From Bugulina stolonifera (lineage: Eukaryota; Bryozoa; Gymnolaemata; Cheilostomatida; Bugulidae), in NCBI GenBank assembly GCA_935421135.1, contig OW285196.1, positions 496,001 to 560,000 on the forward strand: a DNA stretch of 64,000 nucleotides. The letters are read 5' to 3'. This document shows, in pieces, positions 1-14,406 of this stretch. Position 1 is the first letter of the stretch; each line of letters begins with the position of its first letter. The notes under the pieces were generated by a model. The model did not search any database and was not told the DNA's origin. It saw nothing but the letters and a program-made list of their open reading frames with translations. The position numbers were made by a program, and so were the translations under genes.

Positions 1-2
1 AA

Positions 3-1481
3 GGTAAGCAAATCTCAGTGTTACCAGTAGGGAACAAATCAGAATTAGAGGAACAATCCACGCCTGTGGAACTGTCAGGCATGAATTCTCTCTCCCTCCC
101 CACTCGGCATAGACCAGTCGGGACAGAGGAGGATTCCCCTGCACATTTCCACAGGAAAGAACATGAGTTAGAAGGCGGAGGATACACATCAAATGAATTG
201 TGTATTGTAGACGCATCCCCTGTACGGAGGACGCTCACCCCAGACGGCACGCCTCCCCCTACTCCACCTCCTGTCACCTCTACCCTGAAGCAAGCTACAA
301 TTAAGCTGCACAAACTCACTGACAAGCTACCCATAGAGTCATCCCAGCATTCCGGAGCCACTAAGCCGTGGATTAGCACCTTCACCCAGCAGGCCCGAGA
401 CGACTTGGCCAGAAGGAGTCAGCCTAACCTTAAGTGTGCAAAGTGTGGCTTTTCTGGGACTCTCAAGAGGCTAAATATACACATTTGGCAACACTTTGCA
501 CGCTTCTACTGCCGTTGTGGACGCAGCTCTGTTAGCCGTGATGCACTAGGCCATCACTTCAGTCGGAGATCCAGTATCTGTGGGAAACGTCTCTTCCTCA
601 CAGATGGGCCCAGCTATGCGGCCCTCATGGAATGGTGGGGCGTAAAGGATCCCCCACCATTTCTGCCATGCCGTCCTACCATGGACGGACAGTCGGGAAC
701 AAACAAGCCAGTCTACCTGCCTAGCACCTCCTCTGCCCGCAAGCGGCCTCCCAAAAGACGGTACAGTCCTTCCCCCTCTCCAGAACGGACACCCGACTCA
801 GAACCTTCTGATGCTACCTCCTCCTCTTCCTCGTCGCCTACCACTCCTGCTGGACCTTCTCCCTGGCGACCCAGTGTCAGCACCTCCGCTGTAAGCGTCA
901 CCTCCCCTGGCCGACGCGGACGTCTACCTTCTTGGAAGACCCGGCCTGCCCCAAGGAAGAGCATGCCTGCTGCTCAACCAGGCACTCTCTATGAAGGCTC
1001 TCCCCCCAAGGTTTCATGTGCAGCTTCTTGTTCAGCTTCTCCGGTTCTACTAATCGAACCACTACAGTTTAGGCCAACACTACAAGTCTCGCCACACTGT
1101 TCTCCGCACATGCCTGTCAGGGACTCACTCCGAGCTTCTCCAGACTCTCCTGCCGTCCAGCTCCCACCTCCTGCATCTCCTGTACTAACTCAGCCGAATG
1201 CCACACGTCCTGCATCTCCGGATCCGTCGCTCATGCAACAACTTGCTGAACTTAAGCCCCGGATTCACTACCTTGCCAGCCGTCAACAGGTGGGGGATAC
1301 TCTACGCCAGCACCTGGAACCTCTCTATGCTCGAGAAATAGCTCTTCGCGAACTAGCCAATCAGCATCTAAGCCACCCCCAGCACCTCCAGCTCATACAA
1401 GCAGACTTGGACATAGTATCCAGAGAATCTACATTGTACCGTACCCTTCTTAACTTGACACTAGAGACACCCATGACCTAG
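3..1481 (+). CDS. Unrecognised zinc-finger protein of the LTR retroelement (5' partial)
   Basis: I do not recognise this protein. The frame is open to the left edge; the first ATG is at 81, so the true start is at 81, further left, or across a splice (the window opens with a donor-like AAGGTAAGC). Counting residues from position 18, a classical C2H2 finger lies at C140-x2-C143-x11-H155-x3-H159, followed by a second, non-canonical Cys/His cluster (C165, C167, H179, H180, C188). Residues 240-400 are rich in Pro and Ser and low in complexity. The last 80 residues are predicted helical and rich in Leu, Gln and His. The stop TAG (1479-1481) abuts the purine tract of the 3' LTR, so this is the last ORF of the element, in the place where env-like or accessory ORFs sit. 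A nucleic-acid-binding accessory protein is the best inference. An exapted host exon is less likely. Confidence 0.6.
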   Translation, partial: GKQISVLPVGNKSELEEQSTPVELSGMNSLSLPTRHRPVGTEEDSPAHFHRKEHELEGGGYTSNELCIVDASPVRRTLTPDGTPPPTPPPVTSTLKQATIKLHKLTDKLPIESSQHSGATKPWISTFTQQARDDLARRSQPNLKCAKCGFSGTLKRLNIHIWQHFARFYCRCGRSSVSRDALGHHFSRRSSICGKRLFLTDGPSYAALMEWWGVKDPPPFLPCRPTMDGQSGTNKPVYLPSTSSARKRPPKRRYSPSPSPERTPDSEPSDATSSSSSSPTTPAGPSPWRPSVSTSAVSVTSPGRRGRLPSWKTRPAPRKSMPAAQPGTLYEGSPPKVSCAASCSASPVLLIEPLQFRPTLQVSPHCSPHMPVRDSLRASPDSPAVQLPPPASPVLTQPNATRPASPDPSLMQQLAELKPRIHYLASRQQVGDTLRQHLEPLYAREIALRELANQHLSHPQHLQLIQADLDIVSRESTLYRTLLNLTLETPMT

Positions 1482-1494
1482 TGTGAGGGGGCTA
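1481..1494 (+). other. Polypurine tract (plus-strand primer)
   Basis: GTGTGAGGGGGCTA lies directly before the TGTGATGG start of the LTR and overlaps the last base of the upstream stop codon. Position and purine content fit the primer of plus-strand DNA synthesis. The tract is interrupted by pyrimidines, so its exact edges are uncertain. Confidence 0.55.
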
Positions 1495-1831
1495 TGTGAT
1501 GGTACGCCCAGTCGTATCTTACATCTGACACTCATTTATTGTGTGCATACATGTATATATCTGCTTGTACTTGACTCTTATATTGTTGTATATAATTATA
1601 TGATTATATCTAAGTCTTTTTATGCCTTTTATACCCATGTACAGAGGCCCGACCTCTCAGAATCCATTGATATTCATTTTGTACATGAATTGGACCATTA
1701 TAAGCAACTTTTGTAGAACCCGACCTATTTTGGGTCGGCCGTCGGGCTTCCGGCGGCCATCTTGTTGCGCAACTTCCGGACGACCACACGTCGTCTTTTC
1801 CCGACGTCACGTCGGCCGGAAGTCCATATAC

Positions 1832-1839
1832 TATATAAA
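1832..1839 (+). promoter_or_regulatory. TATA box of the LTR promoter
   Basis: TATATAAA, followed about 25 bp later by TCTCAGTCT (1862-1870), a plausible initiator and start of the LTR R region. Confidence 0.6.
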
Positions 1840-1884
1840 GGGCACTGTTTTACTGTTCATTGTCTCAGTCTACACTTGGCTTTC

Positions 1885-1890
1885 AATAAA
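1885..1890 (+). terminator. Polyadenylation signal AATAAA of the LTR
   Basis: AATAAA lies about 50 bp downstream of the TATA box. The short distance implies a very short R region or a poly(A) site shortly after 1900. Confidence 0.55.
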
Positions 1891-4800
1891 GACACATCTA
1901 TACTTGATACAGGGACTTTCTCTTCCTTTTACTAGGTCATTCGCTTTGCGAACCGCCTACTAGGTCGAACTACTCTCTTTCATTGTATAGTCTGAAGGTC
2001 GGACTTGAGATCAGATGGGTCGTCTTTGGTAGTATTTGGGCTACTGAAACCGCTCGATCTTTCATGTAATGCGAAGTCCTATTGCCACTCATAGGCACTT
2101 CATTTCTGGGTCGATAGTCGTCCAAGGACGACCGCACCAAAACACAGAAACCATTACAATATAATACATTTTATGCATAGAATGCATAGAATACGTTGAT
2201 CACATAGAATGCATTCTATGCACTGAATACATAGAAGACATAGAAGACATAGAAGACATAGAAGACATAGAAGACATTGAATGCATTCTCTGCAATCTAT
2301 GCACTCTATGCATAGAATACATAGATTGCATTCTATGCATTCTATGCATAGAATACATATAATTCTATATCTTCCATGTATTTTATGCATTCTATGCATA
2401 GAATACATAGAATACATAGATTGCATTCTATGTCTTCTATGTCTTCGATGTCTTCTATGTATTCTATGCATCGAATGAATAGAATACATAGAATGCATAG
2501 AATACACGGAATGCATAGAGTGCAAAGAATGCAATCTATGTATTCTATGTATTCTATGCATAGAATGCATAGAATGCATAGGATGCATAGAGTGCATTCT
2601 ATGCATTTTATGAATTCTAGGCATTCTATGTAGTCTATGCATTGCAAAGAACACATAGATTGCATTCTATGCACTCTATGCATTCCATGTAATCTATGCA
2701 TGATATGTATTCTATGCATTCGATGCATATAATACATTTTATGCATAGAATGCATAGAATACATTGATCACATAGAATGCATTCTATGCACTGAATGCAT
2801 AGAATGCATAGGATGCATAGAGTGCATTCTATGCATTTTATGAATTCTAGGCATTCTATGTAGTCTATGCATTGCATAGAACACATAGATTGCATTCTAT
2901 GCACTCTATGCATTCCATGTAATCTATGCATGATATGTATTCTATGCATTCGATGCATCTAATACATTTTATGCATAGAATGCATAGAATACATTGATCA
3001 CATAGAATGCATTCTATGCATTCTATACATTCTATGCATAAAATCCATAGAAGACATAGAAGACATAGAATGCATAGAATGCGTTCCATGTAATCTATGC
3101 ACTCTATGCATAGAATACATAGATTGCATTCTATGCATTCGATGCATAGAATACATAGAATACATTGAATACATAGAAGGCATTGTATGTAATCAATGTA
3201 TTTTATGCATTCTATGCATAGAATACATAGATTGCATTCTATGCATAGAATACATTGATCACATAGAATGCATTCTATGCACTCTATGCATTCCATGTAA
3301 TCTATGCGTTCTATGCATAGAATACATAGATTGCATTCTATGCATTCTATGCATAGAATACATAGAAGACATAGAAGACATAGAAGACATAGAATGGATT
3401 CTGTGCAATCTCTGCACTATATGCATAGAATACATAAATTGCATTCTATGCATTCTATGCATAGAATACATATAATTCTATATCTTCCATGTATTATATG
3501 CATTCTGTGCATAGAAGACATAGAATACATAGATTGCATTCTATGCATTTTATGAATTCTATGCATTCTATGTAGTCTATGCGTTGCATAGAACACATAG
3601 ATTGCATTCTATGCACTCTATGCATTCCATGTAATCGATGCATTCTATGTATTCTATGCATTCGATGCATATAATACATTTTATGCATAGAATGCATAGA
3701 ATACGTTGATCACATAGAATGCATTCTATGCACTGAATACATAGAAGACATAGAAGACATAGAAGACATAGAAGACATAGAAGACATAGAAGACATTGAA
3801 TGCATTCTGTGCAATCTATGCACTCTATGCATAGAATACATAGATTGCATTCTATGCATTCTATGCATAGAATACATATAATTCTATATCTTCCATGTAT
3901 TTTATGCATTCTATGCATAGAATACATAGAATACATAGATTGCATTCTATGTCTTCTATGTCTTCGATGTCTTCTATGTATTCTATGCATCGAATGAATA
4001 GAATACATAGAATGCATAGAATACACGGAATGCATAGAGTGCATAGAATGCAATCTATGTATTCTATGTATTCTATGCATAGAATGCATAGAATGCATAG
4101 GATGCATAGAGTGCATTCTATGCATTTTATGAATTCTAGGCATTCTATGTAGTCTATGCATTGCATAGAACACATAGATTGCATTCTATGCATTCTATGC
4201 ATAGAATACATAGAAGGCATAGAAGACATAGAAGACATAGAAGACATAGAAGACATAGAAGACATAGAATGCATTCTGTGCAATCTATGCACTCTATGCA
4301 TAGAATACATAAATTGCATTCTATGCATTCTATGCATGGAATACATATAATTCTATATCTTCCATGTATTTTATGCATTCTATGCATAGAATACATAGAA
4401 GACCTCGGAGACATAGAAGACATAGAATGCATTCTGTGCAATCTATGCACTCTATGCATAGAATACATAGATTGCATTCTATGCATCGAATACATATAAT
4501 ACATAGATTACATTCTATGCATAGAATATCTTGATCACATAGAATGAATTCTATGCACTCTATGCATACAATACATAGATTGGATTCTATGCATTCGATG
4601 CATAGAATACATAGAATACGTTGAATACATTGCAGGCATTGTATGTTTTCAATGTATTTTATGCATTCTATGCATAGAATACATAGATTGCATTCTACGC
4701 ATAGAATACATTGATCACATAGAATGAATTCTATGCACTCTATGCATTCCATGTAATCTATGCGTTCTATGCATAGAATACATAGATTGCATTCTATGCA

Positions 4801-7800
4801 TTCTATGCATGGAATACATAGAAGACATAGAAGACATAGAAGACATAGAATGGATTCTGTGCAATCTATGCACTATATGCATAGAATACATAAATTGCAT
4901 TCTATGCATTCTATGAATAGAATACATATAATTCTATATCTTCCATGTATTATATGCATTCTGTGCATAGAAGACATAGAATACATAGATTGCATTCTAT
5001 GCATTTTATGAATTCTATGCATTCTATGTAGTCTATGCGTTGCATAGAACACATAGATTGCATTCTATGCACTCTATGCATTCCATGTAATCGATGCACT
5101 CTATGTATTCTATGCATTCGATGCATATAATACATTTCATGCATAGAATGCATAGAATACGTTGATCACATAGAATGCATTCTATGCACTGAATACATAG
5201 AAGACATAGAAGACATAGAAGACATAGAAGACATAGAAGACATTGAACGCATTCTGTGCAATCTATGCACTCTATGCATAGAATACATAGATTGCATTCT
5301 ATGCATTCTATGCATAGAATACATATAATTCTATATCTTCCGTGTATTTTATGCATTCTATGCATAGAATACATAGAATACATAGATTGCATTCTATGTC
5401 TTCTATGTCTTCGATGTCTTCTATGTATTCTATGCATCGAATGAATAGAATACATAGAATGCATAGAATACACGGAATGCATAGAGTGCATAGAATGCAA
5501 TCTATCTATTCTATGTATTCTATGCATAGAATGCATAGAATGCATAGGATGCATAGAGTGCATTCTATGCATTTTATGAATTCTAGGCATTCTATGTAGT
5601 CTATGCATTGCATAGAACACATAGATTGCATTCTATGCACTCTATGCATTCCATGTAATCTATGCATGATATGTATTCTATGCATTCGATGCATATAATA
5701 CATTTTATGCATAGAATGCATAGAATACATTGATCACATAGAATGCATTCTATGCATTCTTTACATTCTATGCATAAAATCCATAGAAGACATAGAAGAC
5801 ATAGAATGCATAGAATGCGTTCCATGTAATCTATGCACTCTATGCATAGAATACATAGATTGCATTCTATGCATTCGATGCATAGAATACATAGAATACA
5901 TTGAATACATAGAAGGCATTGTATGTAATCAATGTATTTTATGCATTCTATGCATAGAATACATAGATTGCATTCTATGCATATAATACATTGATCACAT
6001 AGAATGCATTCTATGCACTCTATGCATTCCATGTAATCTATGCGTTCTATGCATAGAATACATAGATTGCATTCTATGCATAGAATACATAGGAGACATC
6101 GAAGACATAGAAGACATAGAATGCATTCTGTGCAATCTATGCACTCTATGCATAGAATACATAAATTGCATTCTATGCATTCTATGCATAGAATACATAT
6201 TATTCTAATTCTATAGAATACATAGAATACATAGATTGCATTCTATGCACTCTATGCATTCCATGTAATTTATGCATTCTATGCACTCTATGCATAGAAT
6301 ACATAGATTGGATTCTATTCATTCGATGCATAGAATACATTGAATACATAGCAGGCAATGTATGTTTTCAATGTTTTCAATGTATTTTATGCATTCTATG
6401 CATAGAATACATAGATTGCATTCTATGCATAGAATATCTTGATCACATAAAATGCATTCTTTGCACTTTATGCATTCCGTGTAATCTATGCGTTCTATGC
6501 ATAGAATACATAGATTGCATTCTATGCATTCTATGCATAGAATACATAGAAGACATAGAAGACATAGAAGACATAGAAGACATAGAAGACATAGAAGACA
6601 TTGAATGCATTCTGTGCAATCTATGCACTCTATGCAGAGAATACATAGATTGCATTCTATGCATTCTATGCATAGAATACATATATTCTATATCTTCCAT
6701 GTATTTTATGCATTCTATGCATAGAATACATAGAATACATAGATTGCATTCTATGCACTCTATGCATTCCATGTATTCTATGCATTCTATGTGTTCTATT
6801 CATTCGATGCATAGAATAAATTTTATGCATAGAATGCATAGAATACATTGTTCACATAGAATGCATTCTATGCACTGAATGCATAGAATGCATAGGATGC
6901 ATAGAGTGCATTCTATGCATTTTATGAATTCTAGGCATTCTATGTAGTCTATGCATTGCATAAAACACATAGATTGCATTCTATGCACTCTATGCATTCC
7001 ATGTAATCTATGCATGATATGTATTCTATGCATTCGATGCATATAATACATTTTATGCATAGAATGCATAGAATACATTGATCAGATAGAATGCATTCTA
7101 TGCACTCTATGCATTCCATGTAATCTATGCATTCTATGTATTCTATGCATTTGATGCATATAATACATTTTATGCATAGAATGCATAGAATACATTGATC
7201 ACATAGAATGCATTCTATACATTCTATGCATAAAATCCATAGAAGACATAGAAGACATAGAATGCATAGAATGCGTTCCATGTAATCTATGCACTCTATG
7301 CATAGAATACATAGATTGCATTCTATGCATTCGATGCATAGAATACATAGAATACATTGAATACATAGAAGGCATTGTATGTAATCAATGTATTTTATGC
7401 ATTCCATGCATAGAATACATAGATTGCATTCTATGCATCGAATACATATAATACATAGATTGCATTCTATGCATAGAATATCTTGATCACATAGAATGCA
7501 TTCTATGCACTTTATGCATTCCATGTAATCTATGCGTTCTATGCATAGAATACATAGATTGCATAGAATACATAGATTGCATACATATAAGACATAGAAG
7601 ACATAGAAGACATAGAATGGATTCTGTGCAATCTATGCACTCTATGCATAGAATAAATAAATTGCATTCTATGCATTCTATGCATAGAATACATATAATT
7701 CTATATCTTCTATGTATTTTATGCATTCTATGCATAGAATACATAGATTGCATTCTATGCACTCTATGCATTCCATGTATTCTATGCATTCTATGTATTC

Positions 7801-10800
7801 TATTCATTCGATGCATAGAATACATTTTATGCATAGAATGCATAGAATACATTGATCACATAGAATGCATTCTATGCACTGAATGCATAGAATGCATAGG
7901 ATGCATAGAGTGCATTCTATGCATTTTATGAATTCTATGCATTCTATGTAGTCTATGCATTACATAGAACACATAGATTGCATTCTATGCACTCTATGCA
8001 TTCCATGTAATCTATGCATGATATGTATTCTATGCATTCGATGCATATAATACATTTTATGCATGGGATGCATAGAATACATTGATCACATAGAATGCAT
8101 TCTATGCATTTTTTACATTCTATGCATAAAATCCATAGAAGACATAGAAGACATAGAAGACATAGAATGCATAGAATGCGTTCCATGTAATCTATGCACT
8201 CTATGCATAGAATACATAGATTGCATTCTATGCATTCGATGCATAGAATACATAGAATACATTGAATACATAGAAGGCATTGTATGTAATCAATGTATTT
8301 TATGCATTCTATGCATAGAATACATAGATTGCATTCTATGCATAGAATACATTGATCACATAGAATGCATTCTATGCACTCTATGCATTCCATGTAATCT
8401 ATGCGTTCTATGCATAGAATACATAGATTGCATTCTATGCATAGAATACATAGAAGACATCGAAGACATAGAAGACATAGGATGCATTCTTTGCAATCTA
8501 TGCACTCTATGCATAGAATACATAAATTGCATTCTATGCATTCTATGCATAGAATACATATAATTCTAATTCTATAGAATACATAGAATACATAGATTGC
8601 GTTCTATGCATAGAATACATATAATTCTATATCTTCCATGTATTTTATGCATTCTATGCATAGAATACATAGAATACATAGATTGCATTCTATGCACTCT
8701 ATGCATTCCATGTATTCTATGCATTCTATGTATTCTATTCATTCGATGCATAGAATACATTTTATGCATAGAATGCATGGAATACATTGATCACATAGAA
8801 TGCATTCTATGCACTGAATGCATAGAATGCATAGGATGCATAGAGTGCATTCTATGCATTTTATGAATTCTAGGCATTCTATGTAGTCTATGCATTGCAT
8901 AGAACACATAGATTACATTCTATGCACTCTAAGCATTCCATGTAATCTATGCATGATATGTATTCTATGCATTCGATGCATATAGTACATTTTATGCATA
9001 GAATGCATAGAATACATTGATCAGATAGAATGCATTCTATGCACTCTATGCATTCCATGTAATCTATGCATTCTATGTATTCTATGCATTCGATGCATAT
9101 AATACATTTTATGCATAGAATGCATAGAATACATTGATCACATAGAATGCATTCTATACATTCTATGCATAAAATCTATAGAAGACATAGAAGACATAGA
9201 AGACATAGAATGCATAGAATGCGTTCCATGTAATCTGTGCACTCTATGCATAGAATACATAGATTGCATTCTATGCATAGAATACATTGATCACATAGAA
9301 TGCATTCTATGCACTCTATGCATTCCATGTAATCTATGCGTTCTATGCATAGAATACATAGATTGCATTCTATGCATAGAATACATAGAAGACATCGAAG
9401 ACATAGAAGACATAGAATGCATTCTGTGCAATCTATGCACTCTATGCATAGAATACATAAATTGCATTCTATGCATTCTATGCATAGAATACATATAATT
9501 CTAATTCTATAGAATACATAGAATACATAGAATACATAGATTGCATTCTATTCACTCTATGCATTCCATGTAATCTATGCATGATACGTATTCTATGCAT
9601 TCGATGCATATAATACATTTTATGCATAGAATGCATAGAATACATTGATCAGATAGAATGCATCCTATGCACTCTATGCATTCCATGTAATCTATGCATT
9701 CTATGTATTCTATGCATTCGATGCATATAATACATTTTATGCATAGAATGCATAGAATACATTGATCACATAGATTGCATTCTATGCACTCTATGCATTC
9801 CATGTAATCTATGCGTTCTATGCATAGAATACATAGAATAAATAGGAGACATAGAAGACATAGAAGACATAGATGACATAGAATACATAGAATGCATTCT
9901 GTGCAATCTATGCACTCTATGCATAGAATACATAAAATGCATTATATGCATTCTATGCATAGATTACATATAATTCTATATCTTCCATGTATTCTATGCA
10001 TTCTATGCATAGAATACATAGAATACATAGATTGCATTCTATGCACTCTATGCATTCCGTGTATTCTATGCATTCTATGTATTCTATTCATTCGATGCAT
10101 AGAATACATAGAAGACATCGAAGACATAGAAGACATAGAATGCATTCTGTGCAATCTATGCACTCTATGCATAGAATACATAGATTGCATTCTATGCATC
10201 GAATACATATAATACATAGATTGCATTCTATGCATAGAATATCTTGATCACATAGAATGCATTCTATGCACTTTATGCATTCCATGTAATCAATGCGTTC
10301 TATGCATAGAATACATAGATTGCATTCTATGCATTCTATGCATAGAATACATAGAAGACATAGAAGACATAGAATGCATTCTGTGCAATCTATGCACTCT
10401 ATGCATAGAATAAATTAATTGCATTCTATGCATTCTATGCGTAGAATACATACAATTCTAATTCTATAGAATACATAGTTTGCATTCTATGCACCCTATG
10501 CATTCCATGTAAATTATGCATTCTATGCATTCTATGCATAAAATACATAGAAGACATAGAAGACATAGAATGCATAGAATGCGTTCCATGTAATCTATGC
10601 ACTCTATGCATACAATACATAGATTGGATTCTATGCATTCGATGCATAGAATACATAAAATACATTGAATACATAGCAGGCATTGTATGTTTTCAATGTA
10701 TTTTATGCATTCTATGCATAGAATACATACATGTAGATTGCATTCCATGCCTAGAATATCTTGGTTACATAGAATGCATTCTATGCACTTTGTGCATTCC

Positions 10801-11196
10801 ATGTAATCTATGCGTTCTATGCATAGAATACATAGAGTGCATTCTATGCATTCTATGCATAGAATACATAGAAGACATAGAAGACATAGAAGACATAGAA
10901 TGCATTCTGTGCAATCTATGCACTCTATGCATAGAATACATAAATCGCATTCTATGCACTCTATGCATTCCATGTATTCTATGCATTCTACGTATTCTAT
11001 TCATTCGATGCATAGAATACACTTCATGCATAGAATGCATAGAATACATTGATCACATAGAATGCATTCTATGCACTGAATGCATAGAATGCATAGGATG
11101 CATAGAGTGCATTCTATGGATTTTATGAATTCTATGCATTCTATGCACTCTATGCATTCCATGTAAAGTAAGCATTCTATGCATATCTATGCATAG

Positions 11197-14100
11197 AATA
11201 CATAGATTGCATTCTATGCAACCTATGCATTCCATGTAAATTATGCATTCTATGCATATCTATGCATAGAATACATAGATTGCATTCTATGCATTCTATG
11301 CATATCTATGCATAGAATACATAGATTGCATTCTATGCATTCTATGCACTCTATGCATACAATACATAGATTGGATTCTATGCATTCGATGCATAGAATA
11401 CATTGAATACATAGCAGGCATTGTATGTTTTCAATGTATTTTATGCATGCTATGCATAGAATACATTGATTGCATTCTATGCATAGAATATCTTGATCAC
11501 ATAGAATGCATTCTATGCACTTTATGCATTCCATGTAATCTATGCGTTCTATGCATAGAATACATAGATTGCATTCTATGCATTCTATGCATAGAGTACA
11601 TAGAAGACATAGAAGACATAGAAGACATAAAAGACATAGAAGACATAGAAGACATAGAATGCATTCTGTGCAATCTATGCACTCTATGCATAGAATACAT
11701 GAATTGCATTCTATGCATTCTATGCATAGAATACATAGAATACATAGATTGCATTCTATGCACTCTATGCATTCCGTGTATTCTATGCATTCTATGTATT
11801 CTATTCATTCGATGCATAGAATACATAGAGGACATCGAAGACATAGAAGACATAGAATGCATTCTGTGCAATCTATGCACTCTATGCATAGAATACATAG
11901 ATAGCATTCTATGCATTCTATGAATAGAATACATATAATTCTATATCTTCCATGTATTTTATGTATTCTATGCATAGAATACATAGAATACATAGATTGC
12001 ATTCTATGCACTCTATGCATTCCATATATTCTATGCATTCTATGTATTCTATTCATTCGATGCATATAATACATTTTATGCATAGAATGCATAGAATACG
12101 TTGATCACATAGAATGCATTCTATGCACTGAATGCATAGAATGTATAGGATGCATAGAGTGCATTCTATGCATTTTATGAATTCTATGCATTCTATGCAG
12201 TCTATGCATTGCATAGAACACATAGATTGCATTCTATGCGCTCTATGCATTCCATGTAATCTATGCATTCTATGTATTCTATGCATTCGATGCACATAAT
12301 ATATTTTATGCATAGAATGCATAGAATACATTGATTACATAGAATGCATTCTATGCATTCTTTACATTCTATGCATAAAATCCATAGAAGACATAGAAGA
12401 CATAGAATGCATAGAATGCGTTCCATTTAATCTATGCACTCTATGCATAGAATACATAGACTGCATTCTATGCATTCGATGCATAGTATACGTAGAATAC
12501 ATTGAATACATAGAAGGCATTGTATGTAATCAATGTAATTTATGCATTCTATGCATAGAATACATAGATTGCATTCTATGCATAGAATACATTGATCACA
12601 TAGAATGAACTCTATGCACTCTATGCATTCTATGTAATCTATGCGTTCTATGCATAGAATACATAGATTGCATTCTATGCATAGAATACATAGAAGACAT
12701 AGAAGACATAGAAGACATAGAAGACATTGAATGCATTCTGTGCAATCTATGCACTCTATGCATAAAATACATAGATTGCATTCTATGCATTCTATGCATA
12801 GAATACATAGATTGCATTCTATGCAACCTATGCATTCCATGTAAATTATGCATTCTATGCATATCTATGCATAGAATACATAGATTGCATTCTATGCATT
12901 CTATGCATATCTATGCATAGAATACATAGATTGCATTCTATGCATTCTATGCACTCTATGCATACAATACATAGATTGGATTCTATGCATTCGATGCATA
13001 GAATACATTGAATACATAGCAGGCATTGTATGTTTTCAATGTATTTTATGCATGCTATGCATAGAATACATTGATTGCATTCTATGCATAGAATATCTTG
13101 ATCACATAGAATGCATTCTATGCACTTTATGCATTCCATGTAATCTATGCGTTCTATGCATAGAATACATAGATTGCATTCTATGCATTCTATGCATAGA
13201 GTACATAGAAGACATAGAAGACATAGAAGACATAAAAGACATAGAAGACATAGAAGACATAGAATGCATTCTGTGCAATCTATGCACTCTATGCATAGAA
13301 TACATGAATTGCATTCTATGCATTCTATGCATAGAATACATAGAATACATAGATTGCATTCTATGCACTCTATGCATTCCGTGTATTCTATGCATTCTAT
13401 GTATTCTATTCATTCGATGCATAGAATACATAGAGGACATCGAAGACATAGAAGACATAGAATGCATTCTGTGCAATCTATGCACTCTATGCATAGAATA
13501 CATAGATAGCATTCTATGCATTCTATGAATAGAATACATATAATTCTATATCTTCCATGTATTTTATGTATTCTATGCATAGAATACATAGAATACATAG
13601 ATTGCATTCTATGCACTCTATGCATTCCATATATTCTATGCATTCTATGTATTCTATTCATTCGATGCATATAATACATTTTATGCATAGAATGCATAGA
13701 ATACGTTGATCACATAGAATGCATTCTATGCACTGAATGCATAGAATGCATAGGATGCATAGAGTGCATTCTATGCATTTTATGAATTCTATGCATTCTA
13801 TGCAGTCTATGCATTGCATAGAACACATAGATTGCATTCTATGCGCTCTATGCATTCCATGTAATCTATGCATTCTATGTATTCTATGCATTCGATGCAC
13901 ATAATATATTTTATGCATAGAATGCATAGAATACATTGATTACATAGAATGCATTCTATGCATTCTTTACATTCTATGCATAAAATCCATAGAAGACATA
14001 GAAGACATAGAATGCATAGAATGCGTTCCATTTAATCTATGCACTCTATGCATAGAATACATAGACTGCATTCTATGCATTCGATGCATAGTATACGTAG

Positions 14101-14406
14101 AATACATTGAATACATAGAAGGCATTGTATGTAATCAATGTAATTTATGCATTCTATGCATAGAATACATAGATTGCATTCTATGCATAGAATACATTGA
14201 TCACATAGAATGAACTCTATGCACTCTATGCATTCTATGTAATCTATGCGTTCTATGCATAGAATACATAGATTGCATTCTATGCATAGAATACATAGAA
14301 GACATAGAAGACATAGAAGACATAGAAGACATTGAATGCATTCTGTGCAATCTATGCACTCTATGCATAAAATACATAGATTGCATTCTATGCATTCTAT
14401 GCATAG
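11197..14406. repeat. Near-identical 1605-bp tandem duplication inside the satellite
   Basis: Landmarks recur exactly 1605 bp apart across the whole interval: GCAACCTATGC at 11219 and 12824, and matching internal blocks near 11447/13052, 11805/13410 and 12427/14032. I saw only isolated differences, for example T at 12143 against C at 13748. The copies therefore look recent compared with the surrounding divergent units. Confidence 0.8.

Larger units (their letters stand above)
1..2158 (+). mobile_element. LTR retroelement, 3' part only
   Basis: The segment has the order expected at the 3' end of an LTR retroelement: an ORF open at the left edge, a purine-rich tract, then a terminal repeat bounded by TG...CA with imperfect inverted ends. 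The following bases (ATATAATACATTTTATGC) match the inside of a satellite unit (compare 3667-3685), so the element was inserted into the array and satellite should also lie to its left, outside the window. The 5' LTR, gag and pol are not visible, so the superfamily cannot be assigned. Confidence 0.7.
1495..2158 (+). repeat. 3' long terminal repeat, 664 bp
   Basis: The repeat starts TGTGATGG (1495-1502) and ends CCATTACA (2151-2158); these ends are inverted complements at 7 of 8 positions, as LTR ends usually are. It contains a TATA box, an initiator-like TCTCAGTCT and a polyadenylation signal in the right order. Just upstream of the TATA box is a GC-rich stretch (1735-1825) with motifs resembling YY1 (GCCATCTTG), ETS (CCGGAAGT) and CRE (GACGTCAC) sites. 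Satellite sequence resumes at 2159. The 5' copy lies outside the window, so LTR identity cannot be used to date the insertion. Confidence 0.7.

Noticed and set aside
713..964. 83-codon minus-strand ORF in the retroelement
   Set aside because: Antisense shadow of the Pro/Ser-rich part of the zinc-finger ORF.
1483..1963. ORFs of 66-113 codons inside the LTR
   Set aside because: They overlap the LTR promoter and poly(A) signal, have poor composition and match no known LTR-encoded protein.
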